A program made the translations under genes and the position numbers. Below the pieces are notes generated by a model that saw only the letters and a program-made list of their open reading frames with translations, had not been told where the DNA came from and made no database searches. This document shows, piece by piece, positions 12,039 through 23,374 of a stretch of 64,000 bases of DNA. Positions within the stretch are counted from its first letter, which is position 1. Each line of letters starts with the position of its first letter. Origin of the DNA: Hydractinia symbiolongicarpus (taxonomy: Eukaryota; Cnidaria; Hydrozoa; Anthoathecata; Hydractiniidae); the NCBI RefSeq assembly GCF_029227915.1, contig NC_079888.1, positions 3,421,001-3,485,000 of the forward strand, written 5' to 3'.

Positions 12039-12478
12039 TCTTTCTACATTATTGCGTGTAGTGTCCGATCATGTGCATATCGTCAACCAAAGTGTCTGCA
12101 TTAGTATATTAACATAATTAGAAATATATTTAAGTCCTTCAACCAATGTATATTGCATACCGCACAGACAATTTAGCCAGTCCATTGTGCAAATGTTGGT
12201 AAAGGCACTATAAGTTAAAGGCAAAGTTGTAGGTAAAGACGGTGTTCTCTCTTAAGTGATTCGATGATCCGCTGCTGATTGATCGGACGAATGCTTACAA
12301 TAATTTCACTTAAATTAATGATGTGATTCTCGACTTTCATGTCCAATTGTAAAAATAGGAACATGTGTTTTTTGTCACATAATAGGCAGTCTGTTCTCTT
12401 AAATTTGAATATACGGTAGTTCGTCCAGTGAAGATTCTCATTCAGATTCCTTATTGCTGTCACAAGTCATATGTCATA

Positions 12479-12542
12479 GGGGAATTAGCTCATATGGTAG
12501 AGCGCTCGCTTCGCATGCCGGTATCGATGCCCGGATTCTCCA
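12479..12542 (+). pseudogene. tRNA-Ala (CGC) with 9-nt deletion
   Basis: Nine bases spanning the anticodon-stem 3' strand and variable loop are missing, leaving 64 nt. Confidence 0.75.
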
Positions 12543-13161
12543 ACATTCTGTATTGTTGCGTATAGTGGTCGATCATGTGCATATCGCCTATCAAAGTGTC
12601 TGCATTAGTATAATAAAATAATTAGAAATATATTTAAGTCCTTCAAATAATGTACATTTCAAACCCCGCAAAAAATTTAGCCAATCCATTGTGCAAGCGT
12701 TAGTTAAGGCACTATACGTTAAAGGCAAAGTTGTAGATAAAGACGGTGTTCACTCTTAAGTGATTCGATGATCTGCTGCTGAATGATCCGACGATTGCTT
12801 ATAATACTTTTACTTAAATTAATGATGTGATTCTCGACTTTCATGTCCAATCGTAAAAATAGGAACGCGTGTTTCTTGTCACATAATAGGCGGTCTGTTC
12901 ACTTAAATTTGAATATAAAAACGGTGTTCCTTCTTAAGTGATTCGATGATCCGCTGTTAAATGATCCGATGATTGCTTACAATAATTTCACTTAAATTGA
13001 TGATGTGATTCTCGACTTTCATATCCAATCGTAAAAAGAGGAACACGTGTTTGTTTGTCACATAATAGGCAGTCTGCTTACTTAAATTTGAATATACGGT
13101 AGCTCGTCCAGTGAAGATTCTCATTCAATTTCCTTATTGCTGTCACAAGTCATACGTCATA

Positions 13162-13234
13162 GGGGAATTAGCTCATATGGTAGAGCGCTCGCTTTGCATA
13201 CGAAAAGTACCTGAATCGATGCCCGGACTCTCCA
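13162..13234 (+). pseudogene. tRNA-Ala (TGC) pseudogene
   Basis: Anticodon stem CTCGC/ACGAA, T stem CCTGA/CCCGG, acceptor 3' strand ACTCTCC. Recurs at 58,938. Confidence 0.62.
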
Positions 13235-13637
13235 AGATTCTATATTATTGCGTATAGTGGTCGACCATGTGCATATTTTAAGTATATTTAAGTTCTTCAG
13301 CCAATGTATGTTGCATACCGCGCAGACAATTTACCCAATCAATGTTGCAAACGTCGGTAAAGGCACTATGTGTTATTGGCGAAGTTTCAGATAAAGACGG
13401 TGTTCTTTCTTAAGTGATTCGATGATCCGCTGCTGAATGATCGGACGATTGCCTACAATAATTTCACTAAAATTAGTGATGTGATTCTCGATTTTCATAA
13501 CCACACGTAAGAATAGGACTGCGTGTTTCTTGTCACATAATAGGCAGTCTGTTCACGTAGAACTTGGATACACGGCACTTCGTCCAGTGAAGATTCTCAT
13601 TCAATTTGCTTATTGCTGTCACAAGTCATATGTCATA

Positions 13638-13710
13638 GGGGAATTAGCTCATATGGTAGAGCGCTCGCTTCGCATGGAAGAGGTACCGGGATCGATGCCC
13701 GGATTCTCCA
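13638..13710 (+). tRNA. Class G tRNA-Ala (CGC), weakened
   Basis: GGAAG gives two mismatches in the anticodon stem. Other arms are consensus. Confidence 0.58.
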
Positions 13711-14150
13711 AAATTCTGAATTATTGCGTGTAATGTTTATCATGTGCATATCGGCAATCAAAGTGTCTGCATTAGTATAATATATTAATTAGAAATATAT
13801 TTTTTTATTCCTTCAACCAATGTATGTTGCATACCGCGGAGACAATTTAGCCAATCCATTTTGCAAACGTCGGTAAAGGCAACATATGATGTAGTCGAAG
13901 TTTCAGATAAAGGCGGTGTTCTTTCTTAAGTGATTCGATGATCCGCTGCTGAATGATCCGACGATTGTTTACAATAATTTCATTTAAGTTATTGATGTGA
14001 TTCTCGACTGTCATGTCCAATCGTAAAAATAAGACAGCGTGTTTCTTGTCACATAATAGGCAGTCTTTTCACGTAAATTTGAATATACGGTAGTTTGTCC
14101 AGTGAAGATTCTCATTCAATTTCCTTATTGCTGTCACAATTGATATGTCA

Positions 14151-14223
14151 GGGGAGTTAGCTCATGTGGTAGAGCGCTCGCTTCGCATCCGAGAAGTACC
14201 ATGATCCATCCCCGGATTCTCCA
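14151..14223 (+). pseudogene. Class C tRNA-Ala (CGC) pseudogene
   Basis: GGGGAGT acceptor; T arm CCATG/ATCCATC spoils box B; C39 breaks the last anticodon pair. Confidence 0.62.
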
Positions 14224-14668
14224 ACATTCTGTATTATTGCGTAATAATGTTTGATCATGTGCATATCGTCAATCAAAGTGTCTCCATTAGTATAATATAA
14301 TAATTAGAAATATATTTTTTTATTCTTTCAACCAATGTATGTTGCATACCGCGGAGACAATTTAGCCAATCCATTTTGCAAACGTTGGTAAAGGCAACAT
14401 ATGATGTAGGCGAAGTTTCAGATAAAAACGGTGTTCTTTCTTAAGTGATTCGATGATCCGCTGTTAAATGATCCCACGATTACTTACAATAGTTTCACTT
14501 AAATTGATGATGTGATTCTCGACTTTCATGTCCAATCGTAAAAATAGGAACGCGTGTTTCTTGTCACATAATAGGCAGTCTGTTCACGTAGAACTTGGAT
14601 ACACGGCACTTCGTCCAGTGAAGATTCTCATTCAATTTCCTTATTGCTGTCACAAGTCATATGTCATA

Positions 14669-14741
14669 GCGGAATTAGCTCATATGGTAGAGCGCTCGCT
14701 TCGCATGGAAGAGGTACCGGGATCGATGCCCGGATTCTCCA
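14669..14741 (+). pseudogene. Class G tRNA-Ala (CGC), acceptor hit
   Basis: As 13,638, with C2 breaking the acceptor. Sister copy 1,031 bp downstream. Confidence 0.58.
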
Positions 14742-15181
14742 AAATTCTGAATTATTGCGTGTAATGTTTATCATGTGCATATCGGCAATCAAAGTGTCTG
14801 CATTAGTATAATATAATAATTAGAAATATATTTTTTTATTCCTTCAACCAATGTATGTTGCATACCGCGGAGACAATTTAGCCAATCCATTTTGCAAACG
14901 TCGGTAAAGGGAACATATGATGTAGGCGAAGTTTCAGATAAAGGCGGTATTCTTTCTTAAGTGATTCGATGATCCGCTGCTGAATGATCCGACGATTGTT
15001 TACAATAATTTCATTTAAGTTATTGATGTGATTCTCGACTGTCATGTCCAATCGTAAAAATAAGACAGCGTGTTTCTTGTCACATAATAGGCAGTCTTTT
15101 CACGTAAATTTGAATATACGGTAGTTTGTCCAGTGAAGATTCTCATTCAATTTCCTTATTGCTGTCACAAGTGATATGTCA

Positions 15182-15254
15182 GGGGAGTTAGCTCATGTGG
15201 TAGAGCGCTCGCTTCGCATCCGAGAAGTACCATGATCCATCCCCGGATTCTCCA
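15182..15254 (+). pseudogene. Class C tRNA-Ala (CGC) pseudogene
   Basis: Sister of 14,151 at 1,031 bp, with the same spoiled box B. Confidence 0.62.
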
Positions 15255-15697
15255 ACATTCTGTATTATTGCGTATAATGTTTGATCATGTGCATATCGTC
15301 AATCAAAGTGTCTCCATTAGTATAATATAATAATTAGAAATATATTTTTTTATTCCTTCAACCAATGTATGTTGCATACCGCGGAGACAATTTAGCCAAT
15401 CCATTTTGCAAACGTTGGTAAAGGCAACATATGATGTAGGCGAAGTTTCTGATAAAGACGGTGTTCTTTCTTAAGTGATTCGATGATCCGCTGTTAAATG
15501 ATGCCACGATTACTTACAATAGTTTCACTTAAATTGATGATGTGATTCTCGACTTTCATGTCCAATCGTAAAAATAGGAACGTGTGTTTCTTGTCACATA
15601 ATAGCCGGTCTGTTCACCTAAACTTGAATATACGGTAGTTCGTCCAGTGAAGATTCTCATTCAATTTCCTTATTGCTGTCACTAGTCATATGTCATA

Positions 15698-15769
15698 AGG
15701 GAATTAGCTCAAAGGTAGAGCGCTCGCTTTGCATACGAAAAGTATCGGAGTCGATGCCCGGACATTCCA
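15698..15769 (+). pseudogene. Class B tRNA-Ala (TGC) pseudogene, 72 nt
   Basis: A1 instead of G1, a D loop one base short, and T-stem changes on top of class B. Confidence 0.6.
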
Positions 15770-16172
15770 ATATTCTGTATTATTGCGTATAGTGGTCTAT
15801 CATGAGCATATTTTAAATATATTTAAGTCCTTCAGCCAATGTATGTTGCATACCGCGCAGACAATTTACCCAATCAATGTTGAAAACGTCTGTAAAGGCA
15901 CTATGTGTTAAAGGCGAAGTTTCAGATAAAGACGGTGTTCTTTCTTAAGTGATTCGATAATCCGCTGCTGATTGATCGGACGATTGCTTACAATAATTTC
16001 ACTTAAATTAATAATGTGATTCTCGACTTTCATAACCACACGTAAGAATAGGACTGCGTGTTTCTTGTCACATAATAGGCAGTCTGTTCATGTAGAATTT
16101 GGATACACTGCAGTTCGTCCAGTGAAGCTTCTCATTCAATTTCCTTATTGCTGTCACAAGGCATATGTCATA

Positions 16173-16245
16173 AGGGAAATAACTCATATGGTAGAGCGCT
16201 CGCTTCGCATGCAAGAGGTACCGGGATCGATGCCCGGATTCTCCA
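16173..16245 (+). pseudogene. Class F tRNA-Ala (CGC), acceptor hit
   Basis: AGGGAAA acceptor 5' strand, with A1 and A7. Confidence 0.58.
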
Positions 16246-16863
16246 TCATTCTGTATTATTGCGTGTAGTGTCCGATCATGTGCATATCGTCAACCAAAGT
16301 GTCTGCATTTATAAATTAACATAATTAGAAATACATTTAAGTCCTTCAACCAATGTATATTGCATACCGCACAGACAATTTAGCCAATCCATTGTGCAAA
16401 TGTTGGTAAAGGCACTATACTTTAAAGGCAAAGTTGTAGATAAAGACGGTGTTCTCTCTTAAGTGATTCGATGATCTGTTGCTGAATGATCCGACGATTG
16501 CTTACAATAATTTCACTTAAATTAATGATGTGATTCTCGACTTTCATGTCCAATCGTAAAAATAGGAACGCGTGTTTCTTGTCCCATAATAGGCGGTCTG
16601 TTCACTTAAATTTGAATATAAAAACGGTGATCTTTCTTAAGTGATTCGATGATCCGCTGTCAAATTATCCGACGATTGCTTACAATAATTTCACTTAAAT
16701 TGATGATGTGATTCTTGACTTTCAATTCCAATCGTAAAAATAGGAACACGTGTTTTTTGTCACATAATAGGCAGTCTGTTCACTTAAATTTGAATATACG
16801 GTTGCTCGGCCAGTGAAGATTCTCATTCAGATTCCTTATTGCTGTCACAAGTCATATGTCATA

Positions 16864-16936
16864 GGGGAATTAGCTCATAATGTAGAGCGCTCGCTTTGCA
16901 TACGAAAAGTACCGGAATCGATGCCCGGATATTCCA
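16864..16936 (+). pseudogene. Class B tRNA-Ala (TGC), D-loop GG lost
   Basis: The D loop is ATAATGTA, so the conserved G18-G19 pair is gone. Acceptor 3' strand ATATTCC. Confidence 0.6.
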
Positions 16937-17516
16937 ACATTCTGTATTATTGCGTATAGTTGTCGATCATGTGCATATTTTAAATATATTTAAGTCCTTC
17001 AGCCAATGTATGTTGCATACCTCGCAGACAATTTACCCAACCAATGTTGAAAACGTCCGTAAAGGCACTATGTGTTAAAGGAGAAGTTTCAGATAAAGAC
17101 GGTGTTCTCTCTTAAGTTATTCGATGATCCGCTGCTGATTGATCGGACCATTGCTTACAATAATTTCACTTAAATTAATGATGTGATTCTCGACTTTCAT
17201 ACCCACACGTAAGAATAGGACTGCGTGTTTCTTGTCACATAATAGGCAGTCTGTTCACCTAAATTTGAATATAAAAACGGTGTTCTTTCTTAAGTGATTC
17301 GATGATCCGCTGTTAAATGATCCGACGATTGCTTACAATAATTTCACTTAAATTGATGATGTGATTCTTGACTTTCAATTCCAATCGTAAAAATAGGAAC
17401 ACGTGTTTTTTGTCACATAATAGGCAGTCTGTTCACTTAAATTTGAATATACGGTTGCTCGTCCAGTGAAGATTCTCATTCAGATTCCTTATTGCTGTCA
17501 CAAGTCATATGTCACA

Positions 17517-17589
17517 GGGGATTTAGCTCATATGGTAGAGAGCGCGTTTTGCATGCGAGAGGTACCGGGATCGTTGCACAGTTTCTCCA
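17517..17589 (+). pseudogene. Diverged tRNA-Ala (TGC) pseudogene
   Basis: Anticodon stem CGCGT/GCGAG, T arm CCGGG/CACAG with loop ATCGTTG, acceptor GGGGATT/TTTCTCC. Confidence 0.6.
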
Positions 17590-17950
17590 ACATTCTATAT
17601 TATTACGTATGGTGTTCGATCATGTGCATATCGAAAATGAAAAGGTTTTCAATAGTATAATAAAGTAAATATAAATTTAATTAAGACCTTCAACCAATGT
17701 ATGTTTTATACCGCAACGACAATTTACCCAATCCATTATGCAAACGTCGGTAAAGACAACATATGATAAAGGCGAAGTTTTAGATGAAGACGGTGTTCTT
17801 TCTTAGGTGATTCGCTGATAAATAATACAATAATAACACATAAATAACATATCAAAGGCAGTCTGTTTACGTAAATGTAAATATACGGTAGTTCGTCCAG
17901 TGAAGAATATCATTCAATTTCCTTATTGCAGTCGCAAGTCATATGTCATG

Positions 17951-17996
17951 GGGGAATTACCTCCGAGAGGTACTGGGATTGATGCCCGGATTCTCC
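17951..17996 (+). pseudogene. Anticodon-less tRNA-Ala remnant, 46 nt
   Basis: An internal deletion of 27 nt removed most of the D arm and the anticodon loop. Acceptor ends and T arm remain. Duplicated at 21,204. Confidence 0.72.
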
Positions 17997-18437
17997 AACA
18001 TTCTCTATTATTGCGCATAGTGGTCGATCATGTGCATATCGTCAATCAAAGGGTCTGCAATATTATAATAAAGAAATTATAAATTTAATTAAGACCTTCA
18101 ACCAATGTATGTTGCATACCGCACAGATAACTTAGCCAATCCAAAGTCCAAACGTCGGTAAGGGCACTATACGTTAAAGGCGAAGTTGTAGATAAAAACA
18201 GTGTTCTTTCTTAAGTAATTCGATGATCCGCTGCTAAATGATCCGACGATTGCTTACAATAATTTCACTTAAATTAATCATGTGATTCTCGACTTTCATG
18301 TCCAATTGTAAAAATACCAGCGCGTGTTTCTTGTCACGTAATAGGGAGTCAGTTGACGTAAGTTTAAATATACGGTAGTTCGTTCAGTGAAGGTTCTCAT
18401 TCAGTTTGCTTATTGCTGTCACAAGTCATATGTCATA

Positions 18438-18510
18438 GGGGAATTAGTTCATAAGGTAGAGCGCTCGCTTCGCATGCGTGACGTACCGGGATCGATGCCC
18501 GGATTCTCCA
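18438..18510 (+). tRNA. tRNA-Ala (CGC), weakened
   Basis: GTTC D stem (wobble) and GCGTG anticodon strand with one mismatch. T arm and acceptor intact. Confidence 0.65.
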
Positions 18511-18949
18511 ACATCTTGTATTATTGCGCATAGTGGGAGATCATGTGTATATCGTCAATCAAATGTCAGCATTAGCATAATAAAATAATTAGAAACATAT
18601 TTAAGTCCTTCAACCAATGTAATTTCCATAAGGCGCAAACAATTTACCGAATCCATTTTGCGCATGTCGGTAAAGGCACTATACGTTAAAGGCGAAGTTG
18701 TAGATAAAGACGGCGTTCTTTCTTAAATGATTCGATGATCCGCTGCTGAATGATCCGACGATTCCTTACAATAATTTCACTTAAATTAATGATGTGATTC
18801 TCGATTTTCTTGTCCGATCGTAGAAATAAGACCGCGTGTTTCTTCTCACATAATAGGCAGTCTATTCACGTAAATTTGAATACACAGTAGTTCGTCCAGT
18901 GAAGATTCTCATTCAATTTCCTTATTGCTGTCACAACTCATATGTCACA

Positions 18950-19022
18950 GGGAAATTAGCTCTTAGGGTAGAAGGTTCGCTTCGCATCCGAGAAGTACCC
19001 GAATCGATGCCCAGATTGTCCA
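18950..19022 (+). pseudogene. Diverged tRNA-Ala (CGC) pseudogene
   Basis: GGGAAAT acceptor, GAAG D stem, TTCGC/CCGAG anticodon stem and CCCGA/CCCAG T stem. Confidence 0.6.
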
Positions 19023-19425
19023 ACATTCTGTATTATTGCGTATAGTGGTCGATCATGTCCATATTATAAATATACTTAAGTCCTTCAACCAATGTATGTT
19101 GCATACCGCGCAGACAATTTACCCAATCAATGTTGAAAACGTCTGTAAAGGCACTATGTGTTAAAGGCGAAGTTTCAGATAAAGACGGTGTTCTTTCTTA
19201 AGTGATTCGATGATCCGCTGCTGATTGATCGGACGATTGCTTACAATAATTTCACTTAAATTAATAATGTGATTCTCGACTTTCATAACCACACGTAAGA
19301 ATAGGACTGCGTGTTTCTTGTCACATAATAGGCAGTCTGTTCATGTAGAATTTGGATACACGGCAGTTCGTCCAGTGAAGATTCTCATTCAATTTCCTTA
19401 TTGCTGTCACAAGGCATATGTCATA

Positions 19426-19498
19426 GGGGAAATAACTCATATGGTAGAGCGCTCGCTTCGCATGCAAGAGGTACCGGGATCGATGCCCGGATTCTCCA
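19426..19498 (+). tRNA. Class F tRNA-Ala (CGC), weakened
   Basis: Class F with A7. Sister of 16,173 at 3,253 bp but with G1 retained. Confidence 0.57.
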
Positions 19499-20116
19499 TC
19501 ATTCTGTATTATTGCGTGTAGTGTCCGATCATGTGCATATCGTCAACCAAAGTGTCTGCATTAGTATATTAACATAATTAGAAATATATTTAAGTCCTTC
19601 AACCAATGTATATTGCATACCGCACAGACAATTTAGCCAATCCATTGTGCAAATGTTGGTAAAGGCACTATACTTTAAAGGCAAAGTTGTAGATAAAGAC
19701 GGTGTTCTCTCTTAAGTGATTCGATGATCTGTTGCTGAATGATCCGACGATTGCTTACAATAATTTCACTTAAATTAATGATGTGATTCTCGACTTTCAT
19801 GTCCAATCGTAAAAATAGGAACGCGTGTTTCTTGTCCCATAATAGGCGGTCTGTTCACTTAAATTTGAATATAAAAACGGTGATCTTTCTTAAGTGATTC
19901 GATGATCCGCTGTCAAATTATCCGACGATTGCTTACAATAATTTCACTTAAATTGATGATGTGATTCTTGACTTTCAATTCCAATCGTAAAAATAGGAAC
20001 ACGTGTTTTTTGTCACATAATAGGCAGTCTGTTCACTTAAATTTGAATATACGGTTGCTCGGCCAGTGAAGATTCTCATTCAGATTCCTTATTGCTGTCA
20101 CAAGTCATATGTCATA

Positions 20117-20189
20117 GGGGAATTAGCTCATAATGTAGAGCGCTCGCTTTGCATACGAAAAGTACCGGAATCGATGCCCGGATATTCCA
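20117..20189 (+). pseudogene. Class B tRNA-Ala (TGC), D-loop GG lost
   Basis: Identical in type to 16,864, 3,253 bp away. Confidence 0.6.
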
Positions 20190-20769
20190 ACATTCTGTAT
20201 TATTGCGTATAGTTGTCGATCATGTGCATATTTTAAATATATTTAAGTCCTTCAGCCAATGTATGTTGCATACCTCGCAGACAATTTACCCAACCAATGT
20301 TGAAAACGTCCGTAAAGGCTCTATGTGTTAAAGGAGAAGTTTCAGATAAAGACGGTGTTCTCTCTTAAGTTATTCGATGATCCGCTGCTGATTGATCGGA
20401 CCATTGCTTACAATAATTTCACTTAAATTAATGATGTGATTCTCGACTTTCACAACAACACGTAAGAATAGGACTGCGTGTTTCTTGTCACATAATAGGC
20501 AGTCTGTTCACTTAAATTTGAATATAAAAACGGTGTTCTTTCTTAAGTGATTCGATGATCCGCTGTTAAATGATCCGACGATTGCTTACAATAATTTCAC
20601 TTAAATTGATGATGTGATTCTTGACTTTCAATTCCAATCGTAAAAATAGGAACACGTGTTTTTTGTCACATAATAGGCAGTCTGTTCACTTAAATTTGAA
20701 TATACGGTTGTTCGTCCAGTGAAGATTCTCATTCAGATTCCTTATTGCTGTCACAAGTCATATGTCACA

Positions 20770-20842
20770 GGGGATTTAGCTCATATGGTAGAGAGCTCGT
20801 TTTGCATGCGAGAGGTACCGGGATCGTTGCACAGATTCTCCA
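20770..20842 (+). pseudogene. Diverged tRNA-Ala (TGC)
   Basis: Sister of 17,517 but with a better anticodon stem (CTCGT/GCGAG). The T stem CCGGG/CACAG is still broken. Confidence 0.6.
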
Positions 20843-21203
20843 ACATTCTATATTATTGCGTATGGTGTTCGATCATGTGCATATCGAAAATGAAAGGGTT
20901 TTCAATAGTATAATAAAGTAAATATAAATTTAATTAAGACCTTCAACCAATGTATGTTTTATACCGCAACGACAATTTACCCAATCCATTATGCAAACGT
21001 CGGTAAAGGCAACATATGATAAAGGCGAAGTTTTAGATAAAGACGGTGTTCTTTCTTAGGTGATTCGCTGATAAATAATACAGTAATAACACATAAATAA
21101 CATATCAAAGGCAGTCTGTTTACGTAAATGTAAATATACGGTAGTTCGTGCAGTGAAGAATATCATTCAATTTCCTTATTGCAGTCGCAAGTCATATGTC
21201 ATG

Positions 21204-21249
21204 GGGGAATTACCTCCGAGAGGTACTGGGATTGATGCCCGGATTCTCC
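21204..21249 (+). pseudogene. Anticodon-less tRNA-Ala remnant, 46 nt
   Basis: Copy of 17,951 with the same 27-nt internal deletion. Confidence 0.72.
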
Positions 21250-21690
21250 AACATTCTCTGTTATTGCGCATAGTGGTCGATCATGTGCATATCGTCAATC
21301 AAAGGGTCTGCAATATTATAATAAAGAAATTATAAATTTAATTAAGACCTTCAACCAATGTATGTTGCATACCGCACAGATAACTTAGCCAATCCAAAGT
21401 CCAAACGTCGGTAAGGGCACTATACGTTAAAGGCGAAGTTGTAGATAAAGACAGTGTTCTTTCTTAAGTAATTCGATGATCCGCTGCTAAATGATCCGAC
21501 GATTGCTTACAATAATTTCACTTAAATTAATCATGTGATTCTCGACTTTCATGTCCAAACGTAAAAATACCAGCGCGTGTTTCTTGTCACGTAATAGGGA
21601 GTCAGTTGACGTAAGTTTGAATATACGGTAGTTCGTTCAGTGAAGGTTCTCATTCAGTTTGCTTATTGCTGTCACAAGTCATATGTCATA

Positions 21691-21763
21691 GGGGAATTAG
21701 TTCATAAGGTAGAGCGCTCGCTTCGCATGCGTGAGGTGCCGGGATCGATGCCCGGATTCTCCA
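21691..21763 (+). tRNA. tRNA-Ala (CGC), weakened
   Basis: Sister of 18,438. One anticodon-stem mismatch and variable loop AGGTG. Confidence 0.65.
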
Positions 21764-22202
21764 ACATCTTGTATTATTGCGCATAGTGGGAGATCATGTG
21801 TATATCGTCAATCAAATGTCAGCATTAGCATAATAAAATAATTAGAAGCATATTTAAGTCCTTCAACCAATGTAACTTCCATAAGGCGCAGACAATTTAC
21901 CGAATCCATTTTGCGCATGTCGGTAAAGGCACTATACGTTAAAGGCGAAGTTGTAGATAAAGGCGGTGTTCCTTCTTAAGTGATTCGATGATCTGCTGCT
22001 GAATGATCCGACGATTGCTTACAATAATTTTACTTAAATTAATGATGTAATTCTCGATTTTTATGTCCAATCGTAAAAATTGGACCGCATGTTTCTTGTC
22101 ACATAATAGGCAGTCTGTTCACGTAAGTTTGAATATGCGGTAGTTCGTCTAGTGAAGATTCTCATTCAGTTTGCTTAATGCTGTCACAATTCAAATGTCA
22201 TA

Positions 22203-22275
22203 GGGGAATTACTTCAAATGGTAGAGCACTCGCTTAGCATGCGTGAGGTACAGGGATCGATGTTCGGATTCTCCA
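22203..22275 (+). tRNA. tRNA-Ala (AGC)
   Basis: Loop TTAGCAT gives AGC, the only such anticodon in the window and, in general knowledge, the usual major animal alanine isoacceptor. The D arm is CTTC with loop AAATGGTA, the anticodon stem has one mismatch (GCGTG), and the T stem CAGGG/TTCGG is weak. It is the last + strand copy before the inversion. Confidence 0.65.
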
Positions 22276-22840
22276 ACATTCTGTATTATCGCGTAAATTG
22301 GGAGATCATGTGTATATCGTCAAGCAAATGTCTGCATTAGTATAATAAAATAATTAGAAATATTATTAAGTCGTTCAACCAATGTATGTTGCATACCGTG
22401 CAGACAATTTACCCAATCCATTTTGCAAATGTCGGTAATGAGATTCTTCACTGGATGAACTACCGTATATTCAAACTTAATTGAACAGACTGCCTATTAT
22501 GTGACAAAAAACACACAGGCCTATTCTTACGTTTGGTTTTGAAAGTTGGGAATCCCATCATTAATGTATGTGAAATTATTGTAAGAATTCGTCGGATCAT
22601 CCAGCAGCAGATCATCGAATCACTTAAGAAAGAACACCGTCTTTTTATACAACTTCGGCTTTAACGAATAGTGCTTCTACCAACGCTTCCAAAATGGATT
22701 GGGTAAATTGTCTGTGCGGTATGCAACATACATTGGTTGAAGGACTTAAATATATTTCTAATTATTTTATTATACTAATGCAGACACTTTGATTGACGAT
22801 ATGCACATGATCTCCTGCTATACCCAATAGTACAGGATGT

Positions 22841-22913
22841 TGGAGAATCTGGGCATCGATCCCTGTACCTCACGCATGCAAAGCGAGCGCTCTACCATAT
22901 GAGCTAATTCCCC
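22841..22913 (-). tRNA. tRNA-Ala (TGC), inverted
   Basis: Shares the rare GCGTG and CAGGG features with 22,203 on the other strand, so the two are sisters across the inversion junction. One T-stem and one anticodon-stem mismatch. Confidence 0.7.
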
Positions 22914-23333
22914 TAGGTCACATGACTTGTGACAGCAATAAGCAACTGAATGAGAGTCTTCACAGAACGAACTACCGTATATTCAAACTTACGTGAACAG
23001 ACTGCCTATCATGTGACAAGAAACACGCGGTCCTATTCTTTCGTTTGGTTATGAAAGTTGAGAATCCCATCATTAATGCAACTGAAATTACTGTGAGCAA
23101 TCGTTGGATCATTCAGCAGCGTATCATCGAATCACTTAAAAAAGAACACCGTCTTTATCTACAACTTCGCCTTTAACGGATAGTGCCTTTACTGACGTTT
23201 GCAAAATGGATTGGGTAAATTGTCTGCGCGTTAAGTACTTAAATGTATTTCCAATTATTTTATTATAGTAATGCACACAGTTTGATTGACGATATGCACA
23301 TGGTCTCCCAATATACGCAATAATACAGAATGT

Positions 23334-23374
23334 TGGAGAAGCCGGGCATCGATCCCAGTACCTCTCACATGCGA
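23334..23374 (-). pseudogene. tRNA-Ala truncated by the island
   Basis: Only positions from about 33 to 73 remain. The 5' half is replaced by island sequence, so this marks the left edge of the insert. Confidence 0.75.

Larger units (their letters stand above)
9524..12478 (+). repeat. 989/977-bp two-tRNA repeat, three copies
   Basis: A class B plus class F tRNA pair repeats at 9,524, 10,513 and 11,490. The second copy is 12 bp shorter because of a deletion at about 11,267. Confidence 0.9.
13638..15697 (+). repeat. 1,031-bp two-tRNA repeat, two copies
   Basis: Class G plus class C pairs at 13,638/14,151 and 14,669/15,182. Confidence 0.85.
15810..21960 (+). repeat. 3,253-bp higher-order repeat, two copies
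   Basis: Five tRNA loci recur at exactly 3,253 bp (16,173/19,426 to 18,438/21,691), including the anticodon-less remnant. Similarity fades at about 15.8 and 21.96 kb. Confidence 0.9.
44..22436 (+). repeat. tRNA-Ala tandem array, left block
   Basis: About 43 monomers, all + strand. Each has a 73-nt tRNA-Ala-like gene followed by a conserved AT-rich spacer of about 400-515 bp. Long monomers (about 586 bp) differ from short ones (about 512 bp) mainly by an internal duplication of about 70 bp behind the tRNA (for example 671-740 and 741-810). tRNA classes used below: A = consensus. B = TGC anticodon, anticodon-stem 3' strand ACGAA, acceptor 3' strand ACATTCC. C = acceptor GGGGAGT and T-arm CCATG. 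D, E, F and G = anticodon-stem 3' strand GGCAG, TCGAG, GCAAG and GGAAG. F also carries A10. The spacers hold no convincing gene; the short recurring reading frames in them are broken in most copies. Confidence 0.95.
22437..23374 (-). repeat. Inverted part of tRNA-Ala array, left of island
   Basis: Monomer sequence switches from + to - strand at about 22,436. One whole tRNA and the 3' half of another lie here. The block ends inside the second tRNA, where non-array sequence begins. Confidence 0.9.
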
